From Gimesia chilikensis (GTDB lineage: Bacteria; Planctomycetota; Planctomycetia; Planctomycetales; Planctomycetaceae), in assembly GCF_008329715.1 (NCBI RefSeq), contig NZ_VTSR01000032.1:310001-374000 (forward strand): a stretch of 64,000 nucleotides of DNA, in the 5' to 3' direction. The stretch's first letter is position 1. Every line of letters starts with the position of its first letter. A program made the translations under genes and the position numbers. Positions 39,501 to 48,846 of the stretch are shown here, one piece after another. The notes under the pieces are model-generated. The model made no database searches and was not told the origin of the DNA. It was given only the letters and a program-made list of their open reading frames with translations.

Positions 39501-39999
39501 GATCGATGTGGGCAGTATCAACGGACAGAAATACTTCAACATCATCGATTACAAAACGGGGCGGTCGGTACCCTCGGCGAAGGAGATCCGTTCCGGGAAA
39601 AAACTGCAGTTGGCCTTGTATCTCATCGCGGCCCGGCGGCTGGAAATGATCGACGCAGATGCCGAACCGTTCCACCTGGGATACTGGAAAATTCAGGAGA
39701 CCGGATTCGTGATGCCCCTGCATTCGTATCGTAGAAAGCAGATCGACCCTCTGTCTGGTGAAGACCTGGAGTTACTGGAAACCACCCTGGATGGATTGGT
39801 TCCACATCTGGCAGACCTGATTCGCCAGGGGATCTTTCCTGTGCAGGTTGATCCCGGGGTAGCGCACCTGGATCCAGCGTTTCAGTCGGTTTGTCGGATT
39901 TCGCAGGTGGAAAGCTATCGTGAGAGTCTCGGTAAGGAGATTGACCTGCTTCACGTCCCGGGACCCGACGATGAGTCCAATTCAACAGAGGAAGCCTGA
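36595..39999 (+). CDS. AddB-like helicase/nuclease subunit
   Basis: 1134 residues. The N-terminal UvrD-like ATPase fold has Walker A GTAGSGKT (K26); a second start at 36625 would still keep it. The middle carries AddB-type helical domains (VLDASQLRNLNIPYLLVGGLSEASFPR). The C-terminal PD-(D/E)xK nuclease has QIDRID (D968) and IIDYKTG (D985, K987). AddB proteins hold an iron-sulfur cluster with four cysteines. Here only the first (ACPYQFF) and one C-terminal cysteine (SVCRIS) are obvious, so the cluster is probably lost. With the next gene it would form a RecBCD-like enzyme for double-strand-break resection. Confidence 0.87.
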   Translation: MKACFHQATPMQPEVQILTGTAGSGKTDHLLDEYRRALQAGLERQRPGATLWLSPTIRSRRQVLDRLPGPQLPICFAPNVYTFEAFAETILKSLDEPVQTLPEISKRYLLRSIVDDLIAAGQIHYFSSIAGSSGFLDLISSFISELKREEIWPEEFSTACDRIGSDSEQKDRELAQIYNRYQVALHEMRRYDSEGRFWSARTALQDEMWGPFGEFDLIVLDGFADFTHTQYEILEVLATRTEKLCISLPLEQESRRGDLFAKSVTALRILEERLPGRISVVSFDQPEAGNARNQISQQLFANPREIVPFPETGQLKVLAVAGQRNELEVLAGEIKGLLRQGVLPEEITLAFRSTLEYGDLIDETLEAAGIPYFVGQEQAFSRFPIVRTIFAFLQLEIENWSFDSLMSVLDSSYFAPQWPEYQGGAAVRALSRVLRQLKIDSGKVDLIHALENESRKAAELSARFPDRPERKAAARELNTALKLAQRLHRETQRLEGRELFVTWIEILISIANEFGLPATWADADPEHDPLAKRDKQVWERFQQLLFHAVAEVERIEQFHQKEAQPLDLSGFRSLLLDLLEQQTISLQPEETGRVKVLDASQLRNLNIPYLLVGGLSEASFPRGHREDCLYGEKDRGELNQQGLSLKLHANQQQEEMLLFYEVMTRFTRKLILSYPAISATGQPLFPSPYLTTLIDLFDPQTLQVQQAGELNPLPRPEQTLSRRDLRVLAIDQLKHNRPGVFLNAVQDPELQATIRNILAATEMAVARFEQPGFTEFEGILTSPASRRAIHARFPTEYEFSTTQLELYLACPYQFFAQSVLGIEVPEPPELRTNYLERGIHVHSILTRLIEQLQEQGGRDQLYSAEQVEQLFHELLEQRISENFVGTRLQQVLTRIEKQILEDWGSFFAEQSESYARLFEELWDRVPAVVGREVPFGEVPGEPDPNQRRYQYLTLGEGARETRIRGQIDRIDVGSINGQKYFNIIDYKTGRSVPSAKEIRSGKKLQLALYLIAARRLEMIDADAEPFHLGYWKIQETGFVMPLHSYRRKQIDPLSGEDLELLETTLDGLVPHLADLIRQGIFPVQVDPGVAHLDPAFQSVCRISQVESYRESLGKEIDLLHVPGPDDESNSTEEA

Positions 40000-40007
40000 C
40001 CCAGATC

Positions 40008-43000
40008 ATGTCGCAACAACCCACTTACACCGAGCAGCAGGCAGCAGCGATCTATCCGCGTGATGTCTCGATTGCGCTCTCTGCGGGAGCCGGTTGCGGT
40101 AAGACATTTGTTCTGACGCAGCGGTTTCTCAAGTTAATCGAGCCCGGCAGTCCTCCCGATCGATTGAGCCATATCGTCGCGATTACCTTCACCGAACGGG
40201 CGGCCCGTGAGATGCGGGATCGGGTTCGTGAAACCTGCCTGGAGCAACTCCGCAGTTGTCCCCCGGAAGAAGTCGGACACTGGCAAACCGTCATCCGGGG
40301 GCTGGACTCTGCGCGGATCAGCACGATTCATTCTTTCTGCACATCAATCCTGCGGACACACGCTGTCAGTGCCCGCCTCGATCCCCATTTCGGGCTCCTG
40401 GAACAGGGAACCAGTGACGCCTTCTTACGGAAGGTAGTCCGTGAAGCGATTCACGATCTGTTACAGGAGGAAGACGAAGACTGTCTGGAACTGGTTTACC
40501 GCTATGGACTGGAACGAACTTATGAACTGTTCATCTCCCTGGTCCCTCAGCAGTTTCGGATTGAATTCGAGCAGTTTTCAGATCTGTCAGAGGAACAGCT
40601 GGCAGGCCGTATGCGGAAATTCTGGGTTGATTCTTATATTCCCATGCAACTGGCGGAAATCGCGAATGCGGAAAGCACCCGGTTTTTGCTCAGACTGATG
40701 GCGGCCCAGGATCCTGTGAATAAAAAGATGCGGGACCGGTTTCAGGTCCTCACATCGCGACTTCCCGAACTGCTGGAAGGAGCAGAACACAACCGTGCGG
40801 TTCTGCTGGGGACTTTGATTGAGCACGCCAAAGTACAGGGCGCAGGGACGAAGAAAGACTGGGATGACCTGGATGTTTATGAGCAGATTAAAGACGGGTT
40901 TACCGAGCTCAGAAAATCGCTCACGAAGGTTTATGAAATTCTCTCACCTGATCCGGCTGCCTTTTTACAGGCGGCTGAATATAGTCTGCGAGTCTTAAGA
41001 GTCACAGAGTTCGTTGCCGGTCGATACCAGGAGAGTAAAGCGGAAAAAGGGCTACTGGACTTTGACGACCTGCTGCTGCAGACCCGCGACCTGTTTCGGC
41101 GCGATCCACAGGCAAAGCAGAGGGCGGCAGCGGGAATCGAGTTCCTGATGGTGGATGAGTTTCAGGATACCGACCCCGTTCAGAGTGAAATCGTGCGTGC
41201 CTTGTGTGGAAAAGAACTGCTCACAGGCAAGCTCTTTCTGGTGGGGGATGCGAAGCAGTCGATTTACCGTTTCAGACGCGCGGATCCCGAAGTCTTTCAT
41301 CAGCTGCGTCAGGAGATTCCGGAGCAGGGCCGTTTGCCGCTGAGCGTCAATTTCCGCAGTCAACCAGCCATTTTGAATTTCACCAACTGCCTGTTTGCCT
41401 CTGCAATGGAGCAGTATTATGAGCCGTTGACTCCCTTTGACGAGGAACAGCACTCTCCGACGCCGGCAATCGAATTTCTGTTCGCTGCTCCCGACGATCC
41501 GGAGATCAAGGGGGCCGAGGCGCTCCGCGAGACGGAAGCGGACTGGATCGCAGCCCGGGTACGCCAGCTGCTGGAAGACGAGACTCCCCGGATCTGGGCC
41601 AAAAACCGTCAGACCGGCCAGCGCGAACTGAGACGCGTAGAGCCGGGGGATATCTGTATTCTGTTTCGGGCTCTGTCGAATGTGGCCCTGTATGAGAAAG
41701 CATTTCAGCAGCAGGATCTGGACTATTACCTGGTTGGCGGACGCGCGTTTTACGCGCAGCAGGAAATCTACGATCTGAGTAATCTGTGCCAGTACCTGGA
41801 TAACGCCGATGATGAACTGAGTCTCCTGGGCGTTTTACGCTCTCCTTTCTTCAGTCTGTCTGATGATACGCTGTATACGATTGTAAGAAACGCAGACAGT
41901 CTGACTCGTGCGATGCAGGTTGAGCCGCCCGAAGAGCTCCGGCCTGAGCAGCACCGCCAGGTGCGTTATGCCCAAAGCGTGCTGCAGGAACTGAGAGCAA
42001 AAAAAGATCGTCTCTCACTGGTGGAACTGTTGAATCTGGCCCTGGAGCGAACCGGCTACGATGCCGCTTTGATGAACGAGTTTCTGGGAGACCGCAAGCT
42101 CGCTAACCTGAGGAAGCTGATTGAGCTGGCTCGTAATTTTGAAGGGACCGGCCTGTTTACGCTGAAAGATTTCGTGCAGCGAATTCGTGATTCCATTCTG
42201 GAAGAGAGCAAGGAAGAACTGGCGGCGACATTACCTGAAACCAGTGATGTCGTCCGCCTGATGACGATCCACCAGTCAAAAGGTCTGGAATTCCCCGTAG
42301 TGATTCTGGCTGACATGGACCGAAAGCCCGCACCGGGAGGAACCGCTCCCTTTCTGCATCCGGAATGGGGAGGCTTGCTCAACCTGCCCGCCGAACGGGG
42401 AACGGCTCCGGACAATTTTGCTTTTAAAATGCACCGGGGACTGGAACAGCGGGCCGACGAGGAAGAGACCGTGCGTCTGCTCTATGTCGCCGTAACCCGG
42501 GCGGCAGATTATCTGATACTGTCTGCAGGCTTACCATATGATCGCAAAATTGAGTCACCCTGGATGAAGCTGCTGGCCCGGCATTTTGATCTCACCACAG
42601 GCGCCCCCGCGATCGATCCCTATCTGGGTAAACTGACGCTGGGTGATGTTGCCCCCGACCAGATTCCCGCGATTCGTGTTCATCATGAGATGCCTCAGCC
42701 GCTCACGCGACCGGAGAAGAAACAGCGAGAATTGAAACCCAGTCAGTTCGTCGCCGCACTGGAACAGGGGACTCCCGAACCATTTCCGGAATCTTATGGC
42801 GTGATTGCTCCACGACCGGGGGCGCTGTCGCATGTGAGTGTTTCTCAACTGGAAGTGATTGACGCTGAACTGCAACACCTGCTGGAACCGGAAGTGGACC
42901 AGGTGCCGATAAACGAGGTGCTGTCGGCGGACGAGGCGACACAACTGGGAACAATCACACACGCAGTCATCGAACGGCTGGAACCGGAGAAGCCCGAACA

Positions 43001-43529
43001 GGCACCGCGGATCGTCGCTGCCGTCCTCGCAGAACAACCACCTCAGGTACGAGAGAAACTGCAACCACTGGTAGAACGCCAGATATCCGCCTGGTATGCC
43101 TCGGAGTTATGTCAGACTCTGAAACAGACGCGGGTGCATTATCGGGAACTCGATTTTTTGTTGCACTGGCCCCCCGGAGCCGAGGTGGATAGCGATCAGG
43201 CGGTGACAGTCACAGGCAGCATTGATGCGCTCGTTCAAACCGAGTCGGGGGACTGGATGCTGTTTGATTACAAAACCGGTTCCCGAATGGCACGAATGAG
43301 TGCAGAACAGCTGATCGCAGAGTATGAATTCCAATTAGGAGTCTATACACTGGCCGTAGAACAGCTACTGGGGGCCAGACCCGCTTCTATTGGTCTGGCA
43401 GTCGTTCAGGACTCCGTGCGGTATATCGAATGTGATCTGGACGCGGACCGGCTGGAGCAGATCTCCCGCCGGTTGACACAGGCTGTTTCCAGTTTGCTTC
43501 AACCTTCAGCAGCGGCAGAAAGTCGTTAA
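40008..43529 (+). CDS. AddA-like UvrD-family helicase-nuclease
   Basis: 1173 residues, starting eight bases after the AddB-like stop. The superfamily 1 helicase motifs are complete: SAGAGCGKT (K32), ITFTERAAREM, VDEFQDTDP (D383), VGDAKQSIYRFRRAD, TIHQSKGLEFPVVIL and RLLYVAVTRA. The C-terminal RecB-type nuclease has GSIDALV and LFDYKTG (D1087, K1089). It should be the motor and one of the two nucleases of an AddAB enzyme that processes DNA ends for homologous recombination and degrades foreign linear DNA. Confidence 0.93.
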   Translation: MSQQPTYTEQQAAAIYPRDVSIALSAGAGCGKTFVLTQRFLKLIEPGSPPDRLSHIVAITFTERAAREMRDRVRETCLEQLRSCPPEEVGHWQTVIRGLDSARISTIHSFCTSILRTHAVSARLDPHFGLLEQGTSDAFLRKVVREAIHDLLQEEDEDCLELVYRYGLERTYELFISLVPQQFRIEFEQFSDLSEEQLAGRMRKFWVDSYIPMQLAEIANAESTRFLLRLMAAQDPVNKKMRDRFQVLTSRLPELLEGAEHNRAVLLGTLIEHAKVQGAGTKKDWDDLDVYEQIKDGFTELRKSLTKVYEILSPDPAAFLQAAEYSLRVLRVTEFVAGRYQESKAEKGLLDFDDLLLQTRDLFRRDPQAKQRAAAGIEFLMVDEFQDTDPVQSEIVRALCGKELLTGKLFLVGDAKQSIYRFRRADPEVFHQLRQEIPEQGRLPLSVNFRSQPAILNFTNCLFASAMEQYYEPLTPFDEEQHSPTPAIEFLFAAPDDPEIKGAEALRETEADWIAARVRQLLEDETPRIWAKNRQTGQRELRRVEPGDICILFRALSNVALYEKAFQQQDLDYYLVGGRAFYAQQEIYDLSNLCQYLDNADDELSLLGVLRSPFFSLSDDTLYTIVRNADSLTRAMQVEPPEELRPEQHRQVRYAQSVLQELRAKKDRLSLVELLNLALERTGYDAALMNEFLGDRKLANLRKLIELARNFEGTGLFTLKDFVQRIRDSILEESKEELAATLPETSDVVRLMTIHQSKGLEFPVVILADMDRKPAPGGTAPFLHPEWGGLLNLPAERGTAPDNFAFKMHRGLEQRADEEETVRLLYVAVTRAADYLILSAGLPYDRKIESPWMKLLARHFDLTTGAPAIDPYLGKLTLGDVAPDQIPAIRVHHEMPQPLTRPEKKQRELKPSQFVAALEQGTPEPFPESYGVIAPRPGALSHVSVSQLEVIDAELQHLLEPEVDQVPINEVLSADEATQLGTITHAVIERLEPEKPEQAPRIVAAVLAEQPPQVREKLQPLVERQISAWYASELCQTLKQTRVHYRELDFLLHWPPGAEVDSDQAVTVTGSIDALVQTESGDWMLFDYKTGSRMARMSAEQLIAEYEFQLGVYTLAVEQLLGARPASIGLAVVQDSVRYIECDLDADRLEQISRRLTQAVSSLLQPSAAAESR

Positions 43530-43537
43530 CCAGTTCC

Positions 43538-44710
43538 ATGTCCAGCGAGTCCCACTCCGAGCTTGAATGTTTCAGGCAGTTACAGCAGTCCCCGGAAATT
43601 TTTGAGCTGATCGCCTCCCACTCCGGGACCGAATTTCAGTTACAGAAACAACTGCGCGAACAGTATCCCGAAGATGTTGTGCGTGCCGCATTGACGCTGG
43701 CAGAACTGCGGATGCGCGGGCGGGCCAAGTTCTCTCGCGCAGACCAGATGTGGTTCGACAGAAAGAGCCTGGAACAGGCCACACCTGAAGCGGTTTCGAA
43801 TTACAAAGCAGCGCGGTTTTCCGGTTCTGTCTATGATTTCTGTTGTGGAATGGGCGGGGATCTGGTTGCCCTGGCGCAACATGCCCGGGTAACGGGGGTT
43901 GATCTGGAACCGGTTCTGTGCCAGTTTGCCCGCTGGAACAGTGAAGTTTATGAGGTAGCGGACCAGGTGACTGTGATCAATCAGCCTCTGGAAGAGGTGA
44001 AAGATCGAGAGGGACTGCTGCATATTGATCCGGATCGTAGACCCCACTCCGGCGGGAAAGTGATTCGCATTGAAGATTATCGACCCGATCTGGAAACATT
44101 GCTGGGGCTGATCCAGGAATTTTCCGGCGGGGCCATCAAGCTCAGCCCCGCCAGTAATTTTGCGGGAAAATTTCCCGGGAGCGAGACCGAACTGATCAGC
44201 CTGAATGGGGAGTGTAAAGAAGCAACCGTCTGGTTCGGCAGTCTGGCAGGAGAATCGGAATTTCGGGCCACCGCGATTTCAAAATCAGGTGAGGTCGCCA
44301 GTATCGCCGGTCATCCGATGGATGCGTTTTGCAGCGTCATTCCACCGGGGGGATATCTGTATGATCCCGATCCGGCAGTCGTCCGCTCCGGCCTCCTGGA
44401 TGTGGCAGCGGCGGAAAGTGATTTGAACCGTCTTGATGCGGAAGAAGAATATCTCACATCTTCCGAACCGGTAGACTCTCCCTTTTTCAGACGCTTCCGG
44501 ATTCTGGATGAACTGTCGAATCAGGATCGTGACCTGAAAAAGTATTTTCGCTCAGCCGACTTTGGCCAGTTGGAAATCAAATGCCGTCGAATTCCTGTTC
44601 CCATCGAAGCACTCCGTCGCAAATTATCACTTAAGGGAAAAGCGGCAGGTGTTCTGGTGATTGCCCGACTGGATGGCAAATCTCGAGCTCTGGTCTGCGA
44701 ACGAGAGTAG
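43538..44710 (+). CDS. Class I SAM methyltransferase with THUMP-like C-terminal domain
   Basis: 390 residues, starting eight bases after the AddA stop and so probably in the same operon. Residues ~60-230 are a Rossmann methyltransferase with VYDFCCGMGGDLVALA (motif I) and VTGVDLEP (motif II). The last ~90 residues (RFRILDELSNQDRDLKKYFRSADFGQLEIKCRRIPV) match the THUMP-like domain that follows this methyltransferase family. The substrate is unknown; RNA is likely given the THUMP-like part. The link with AddAB is by position only. Confidence 0.85.
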   Translation: MSSESHSELECFRQLQQSPEIFELIASHSGTEFQLQKQLREQYPEDVVRAALTLAELRMRGRAKFSRADQMWFDRKSLEQATPEAVSNYKAARFSGSVYDFCCGMGGDLVALAQHARVTGVDLEPVLCQFARWNSEVYEVADQVTVINQPLEEVKDREGLLHIDPDRRPHSGGKVIRIEDYRPDLETLLGLIQEFSGGAIKLSPASNFAGKFPGSETELISLNGECKEATVWFGSLAGESEFRATAISKSGEVASIAGHPMDAFCSVIPPGGYLYDPDPAVVRSGLLDVAAAESDLNRLDAEEEYLTSSEPVDSPFFRRFRILDELSNQDRDLKKYFRSADFGQLEIKCRRIPVPIEALRRKLSLKGKAAGVLVIARLDGKSRALVCERE

Positions 44711-44742
44711 GTTCAAACAGGCTTTTGAGCGTGTGACGCGCA

Positions 44743-44776
44743 TAAAAAAAACGAGAGCCGGTGAAAGGCTCTCGTT
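44743..44776. terminator. Bidirectional intrinsic terminator between convergent genes
   Basis: AACGAGAGCC (44750-44759) pairs with GGCTCTCGTT (44767-44776), flanked by an A8 run on the left that gives a T run on the minus strand. It serves the minus-strand gene at 44803 and perhaps also the plus-strand methyltransferase gene. Confidence 0.82.
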
Positions 44777-44802
44777 GTATTCTGATTTCGTCGTTGTTCA
44801 GA

Positions 44803-45306
44803 TTACTGTGCCTGACGGAACTGGAACCGGTCCATCGGCAGCAACTGCTGCGGCGCAGAAGGGGCATTGTTGAACACGAACGAGAAAGCGTAGCAGATCA
44901 CCATCCCGGAGGACATTTCTGCAACATACAGTCCGCCGTCGGCGAACTGGGCGCGTCCCTGAGCGGGTAAATTCACATCACCGGAAACAATCACGTAATG
45001 TGGTTTTGCTGTCGGATCGACGTTGAAGTCAGCGGCCAGATTCCGGAAGTAAGCGTGAGTGAACTTTCCAGAGCGAGAGTTCAAGACTGCTCCCTGCAGA
45101 CGTCCGGTGAGGAAGTCGAGGACGAATACGCCTTCCGCGTTACCGTTGCGTGTGGGGACTGTTGTAATTGCAAAGCGATCCCCATCCCGGTCAGTCGCGA
45201 CGGCCATGGCTGGCTCATGCGGCCAGAAATAGGACATGCACAGGCCACAGATAACTCCAACCGTCAGCCACAGAAAGCGACGTTCCCCGTATTGTTTCTT
45301 AACCAC
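44803..45306 (-). CDS. Membrane-anchored planctomycete protein of unknown function
   Basis: A 167-residue protein with an N-terminal membrane segment (FLWLTVGVICGLCMSYFW, ~11-28). The mature part is beta-rich (DRFAITTVPTRNGNAEGVFVLDFLTGRLQGAVLN ... KPHYVIVSGDVNLPAQGRAQFADGGLYVAEMSSGMVICYAFSF). I associate this type with conserved planctomycete proteins; its function is unknown. It could be an anchored periplasmic protein. It converges with the upstream operon. Confidence 0.65.
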   Translation of the reverse strand: MVKKQYGERRFLWLTVGVICGLCMSYFWPHEPAMAVATDRDGDRFAITTVPTRNGNAEGVFVLDFLTGRLQGAVLNSRSGKFTHAYFRNLAADFNVDPTAKPHYVIVSGDVNLPAQGRAQFADGGLYVAEMSSGMVICYAFSFVFNNAPSAPQQLLPMDRFQFRQAQ

Positions 45307-45700
45307 AATTGCCTCCCCATGTGTGTTTGAACTCGGGATTCCGGTGCAGCCCGACGCACGAGTCCCTCATTAAATGCAAAAACAGGTACCAGACTATTCG
45401 GCGTACCGACTGTTCTGGTCTGAACTAAATACAGTTATCTGAAATTGTATCCAAGAGTCCCGCATTCTGCCAGACATGATTGCTGTGAAAGCTGAGATGG
45501 AAACGGGATGTGAATTTACGGGGTCTGGCTTGAAAATACGCCCTGAAAATCACTTTGGTTGTAATTCCGAACCGTCAAAAGTATGCTGCTTTGTACGTAG
45601 CTGGTCAGTTCGACTGGTGGGATTCAACATTTCGCAGCTCAACTCTAACTCGTCTTATTGCACGGGTCTGGAATGAATCAACAAGGGGAGGAATGCTTCA
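45307..45700. other. Intergenic region upstream of the oxidoreductase gene
   Basis: About 390 bases between divergent genes. A GGGGAGG lies just upstream of the oxidoreductase start. No other gene, RNA or clear repeat is seen. Confidence 0.4.
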
Positions 45701-46900
45701 ATGGAAACAATGAACGGTCAACTCAATCGTAAATTACGAATGGCACTTGTTGGCGGGGGCCAGGGTTCGTTTATCGGCCGTGTGCATTCCATTGCTGCCT
45801 GTCTGGATAACCGGGCCGAGCTGGTAGCGGGGGCCTTGTCCTCCAATCCGGAGAAAGCGAAAGCATCGGCGCCTGCTTATGACATTCCTCCCGAACGGGC
45901 TTACGGATCAATTGAAGAACTGATTGAGAAAGAGTCCGCTTTGCCCGAAGATCAGCGGATCGATTTCATCAGCATCGCCACCCCGAACTTTACACATTTT
46001 CCCATCGCTAAGGCAGCTGTGGAAGCGGGTTTCAATGTGATCTGCGATAAGCCAATGACCTTTGACCTGGCCCAGGCAGAAGAATTAAAAAGCCTGGTTG
46101 AAAAGTCGGGTGTCGTCTTTGCCGTCAGCCATAATTACACCGGATACCCGCTGGTTCGGATGGCACGGGAGATGATCCTGAACGGAGAATTTGGTGAAAT
46201 TCAGGCCGTTCGTTCGAACTACATTCAGGGTTGGTTGCGGAAACGCCTGGAGGAAGAAGATCAGAAACAGGCTGCCTGGCGTACCGACCCCTCAAAATCC
46301 GGGGCTGCTGGGGCCTTTGGTGATATCGCCACTCATGCCTATAACCTGGGACGCTACATGACCGGACTTTTGCCGGATGAGATCTCCTGTAACCTCAAAA
46401 TTTTCGCCCCCGGTCGTCAGCTGGATGATTACGGTCATGCTGTGATCCGGTTCCAGAACGGAGCTCTGGGAACCGTTACCGCCAGCCAGATTTCGCATGG
46501 TCGCGAGAACGATCTGTTCATTGAAATCGACGGCACCAAAGGCGCACTGTCCTGGAGACAGGAAGAGCCTAACCAGATGATCGTCCGTCGTAACGGTCAG
46601 CCACATGCGATTTACACTCGTGATCCCAATGCTCCGTTCATGAACGAAAGCGGAGCAGCTGCCTGCCGATTGCCGGCCGGACACCCGGAAGCTTTCTTCG
46701 AAGCATTTGCCAATATCTATCGCTCCGCTTTTGACGCCATGATCAGTCGGATTACGGGCGAATCCTTCGAACCGAAAAATACGATCTATCCCAACGTTTA
46801 TGATGGGGTGGAAGGAATGTTCTTTATTGAGCAGTCTGTGGCCAGCAGCAAGGAAAACGGAGCCTGGCTACCGTTCAACTGCGATTGCGCTCGCAGCTAA
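45701..46900 (+). CDS. Gfo/Idh/MocA family oxidoreductase
   Basis: A 399-residue protein. The N-terminal NAD(P)-binding Rossmann fold begins MALVGGGQGSFIGRVH (glycine-rich loop ~18-26), followed by ATPNFTH and the conserved CDKPM (~115-119) with the catalytic lysine. The C-terminal half is the alpha/beta sheet domain of the family, including GAFGDIATHAYNL with the histidine expected near the active site. These enzymes oxidise or reduce sugars and cyclitols; planctomycetes carry many paralogues. The exact substrate cannot be read from the sequence. A strong GGGGAGG ribosome-binding site supports this start. Confidence 0.92.
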   Translation: METMNGQLNRKLRMALVGGGQGSFIGRVHSIAACLDNRAELVAGALSSNPEKAKASAPAYDIPPERAYGSIEELIEKESALPEDQRIDFISIATPNFTHFPIAKAAVEAGFNVICDKPMTFDLAQAEELKSLVEKSGVVFAVSHNYTGYPLVRMAREMILNGEFGEIQAVRSNYIQGWLRKRLEEEDQKQAAWRTDPSKSGAAGAFGDIATHAYNLGRYMTGLLPDEISCNLKIFAPGRQLDDYGHAVIRFQNGALGTVTASQISHGRENDLFIEIDGTKGALSWRQEEPNQMIVRRNGQPHAIYTRDPNAPFMNESGAAACRLPAGHPEAFFEAFANIYRSAFDAMISRITGESFEPKNTIYPNVYDGVEGMFFIEQSVASSKENGAWLPFNCDCARS

Positions 46901-46946
46901 ACCCGATAAAATAATCGGGATGAAAACCACTGAATCAGGTATTTCC

Positions 46947-46988
46947 GGACCAGCCAGAGGATCCCTTTTGAGCCTCTGGTCATGGTCC
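46947..46988 (+). terminator. Hairpin after the oxidoreductase gene
   Basis: GGACC (46947-46951) with GGTCC (46984-46988), and inside it CCAGAGG (46954-46960) with CCTCTGG (46973-46979). Only a short T run follows, so it is a possible terminator. Confidence 0.45.
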
Positions 46989-47078
46989 GTTTAGTGTTGA
47001 TCACGCTGCTGAGCGGTCTTGAAATCTGAACGTGGTCTGGTGAGTCATTGTAACGTGAAATAGGGAAGTTGATGTTTC

Positions 47079-48650
47079 ATGAAGAGCCTGCCACTGCATT
47101 ATCAGATTCTGATCGCATTAATCCTCGGAACTGTATTAGGGTTTCTATTCAATCCCGGGGAAGAACCACTGGTCGGTCTCACGCTGACGGTCAGTCCACA
47201 GGATGGCGGCTACAAGGTGGTGCAGCAGCAGGCCGAACAGGATCCACAAACCCTGGAGTTCTCCAGCAAGGAAGCGTTATTGAAACGCTATCCCGAGCTC
47301 AAAAAGCAGTTTGTGGCAGGCGATCTGGAAAAGCCCGAGACATTTGAAGTCAAAGGACGAATGATTCATATCGTCGACTCCGCACGTGAGGTCCATCTGA
47401 CTTATACCCGTACCGTCGATAAAAAAGTTACGGTCACCACCTATTCTGCAGAGAACGGAGAGGAGCTGGTCGAGAAGTATCCACAGTGGAAGACGGAATT
47501 CGAACTCTTCGGTAATACAATCAGTCAAAAGGTGATGGCGATTTCCAAATGGGTTGGCGATCTGTTCTTGCGTCTGTTGAAGATGGTAACCATTCCCCTG
47601 ATTGTGACTTCCCTGATTACCGGAATTGCCAGCCTGGGGAACGCCACTCGCTTTGGTGCCATGTTCTCGAAGACGCTGTTGTACTATCTCTCCACCAGTC
47701 TGCTGGCAATTTTTACCGGGATTTTTGTGGTGAATCTGATACGCCCCGGAATTGGCGCTGAGCTGCCTGGTGGCAGTGGCTCGTTGTCCTCAGGTCAGGA
47801 GTCCATCAGTTCCATCTTTATCGATATGGTCGATCGGCTGATTCCCACCAACATTATCCACTCTTTGGGGGAAGGGGAATTCCTTTCAATCATTTCTTTC
47901 AGCATCCTGTCCGGGATCTTTATCATTCTGGTCGGAGGGAAACATGCGAAACTGCTGACTGATATTTTTCAGGCCGGCTTTGAAGTCATGATGCGGATGA
48001 CCATGTTTATTATCAGTCTGGCTCCGATTGGTGTGCTGGCTTTCATGATTTATGCCGTATCTTCTCAGGGAATTGAAATCTTCAAGACCCTCAGCTGGTA
48101 CATGGTTGCAGTACTGTTGGCTCTATTGATACATGCGGCTGTTATCTTGCCTTGTCTCCTGAAATTTATTGCACGGCGTTCTCCCCTGGAATTTGCCCGG
48201 GCAATGGGCCCGGCGTTGATGACCGCCTTCTCGACAGCCTCCTCCAACGGAACACTGCCGCTGACGATCAGCTGTGTTGAGGAAAATGCGGGAGTCTCGA
48301 ATGAGGTCAGCTCGTTCGTGCTGCCTCTGGGGGCGACCATTAATATGGATGGAACGGCGCTCTATGAAGCGGTTGCAGTTCTCTTTATCGCACAGGCTTA
48401 CTCGGGTGAAGTATTACCTGTCCAGCAGCAAATCCTGGTGGCGATTACCGCGTTACTGGCAAGTATTGGTGCTGCCGGCATTCCCCACGCCGGTCTGGTG
48501 ATGATGGCGATTGTGCTGCAGGCGGTGGGACTTCCACTGGAAGCACAGGGCGTGATTATCGCTGTCGACCGCGTACTGGACATGTGTCGTACTTCGGTTA
48601 ATGTCTGGAGTGACTCCTGCGGATGTGCGATTATTGAACGCTACCGCTAA
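47079..48650 (+). CDS. Dicarboxylate/amino acid:cation symporter with large N-terminal insert
   Basis: A 523-residue membrane protein of the DAACS (GltP/DctA) family. The family signatures are present: STASSNGTLP (serine-rich hairpin) and NMDGTALYEA in the transport core, then DRVLDMCRTSVNVWSD near the C terminus. Between the first helix (~8-26) and the next (~155) there is a ~110-residue hydrophilic insert (~40-150) with EVHLTYTRTVDKKVTVTT-like beta strands, longer than the usual short loop. It probably imports C4-dicarboxylates or acidic amino acids with sodium or protons; the insert may be a periplasmic domain. Confidence 0.92.
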   Translation: MKSLPLHYQILIALILGTVLGFLFNPGEEPLVGLTLTVSPQDGGYKVVQQQAEQDPQTLEFSSKEALLKRYPELKKQFVAGDLEKPETFEVKGRMIHIVDSAREVHLTYTRTVDKKVTVTTYSAENGEELVEKYPQWKTEFELFGNTISQKVMAISKWVGDLFLRLLKMVTIPLIVTSLITGIASLGNATRFGAMFSKTLLYYLSTSLLAIFTGIFVVNLIRPGIGAELPGGSGSLSSGQESISSIFIDMVDRLIPTNIIHSLGEGEFLSIISFSILSGIFIILVGGKHAKLLTDIFQAGFEVMMRMTMFIISLAPIGVLAFMIYAVSSQGIEIFKTLSWYMVAVLLALLIHAAVILPCLLKFIARRSPLEFARAMGPALMTAFSTASSNGTLPLTISCVEENAGVSNEVSSFVLPLGATINMDGTALYEAVAVLFIAQAYSGEVLPVQQQILVAITALLASIGAAGIPHAGLVMMAIVLQAVGLPLEAQGVIIAVDRVLDMCRTSVNVWSDSCGCAIIERYR

Positions 48651-48846
48651 CAGGAAATTGCTCGACTCAAGTTCAATCGAACGTGGGGATTTCCTGATTC
48701 TGAAGTGAATTCAACGTGCTTAACCGCTGTAACCGTTACAGTCAGACAGGCGTCAAGGCCTGGAGGGAATAGCGGCCGATACAAGACGAAGGAGCATTCT
48801 ATGCTCGAACGACTCATCTCAGTTTCGTCGTCTTGGATCAGGTGTA

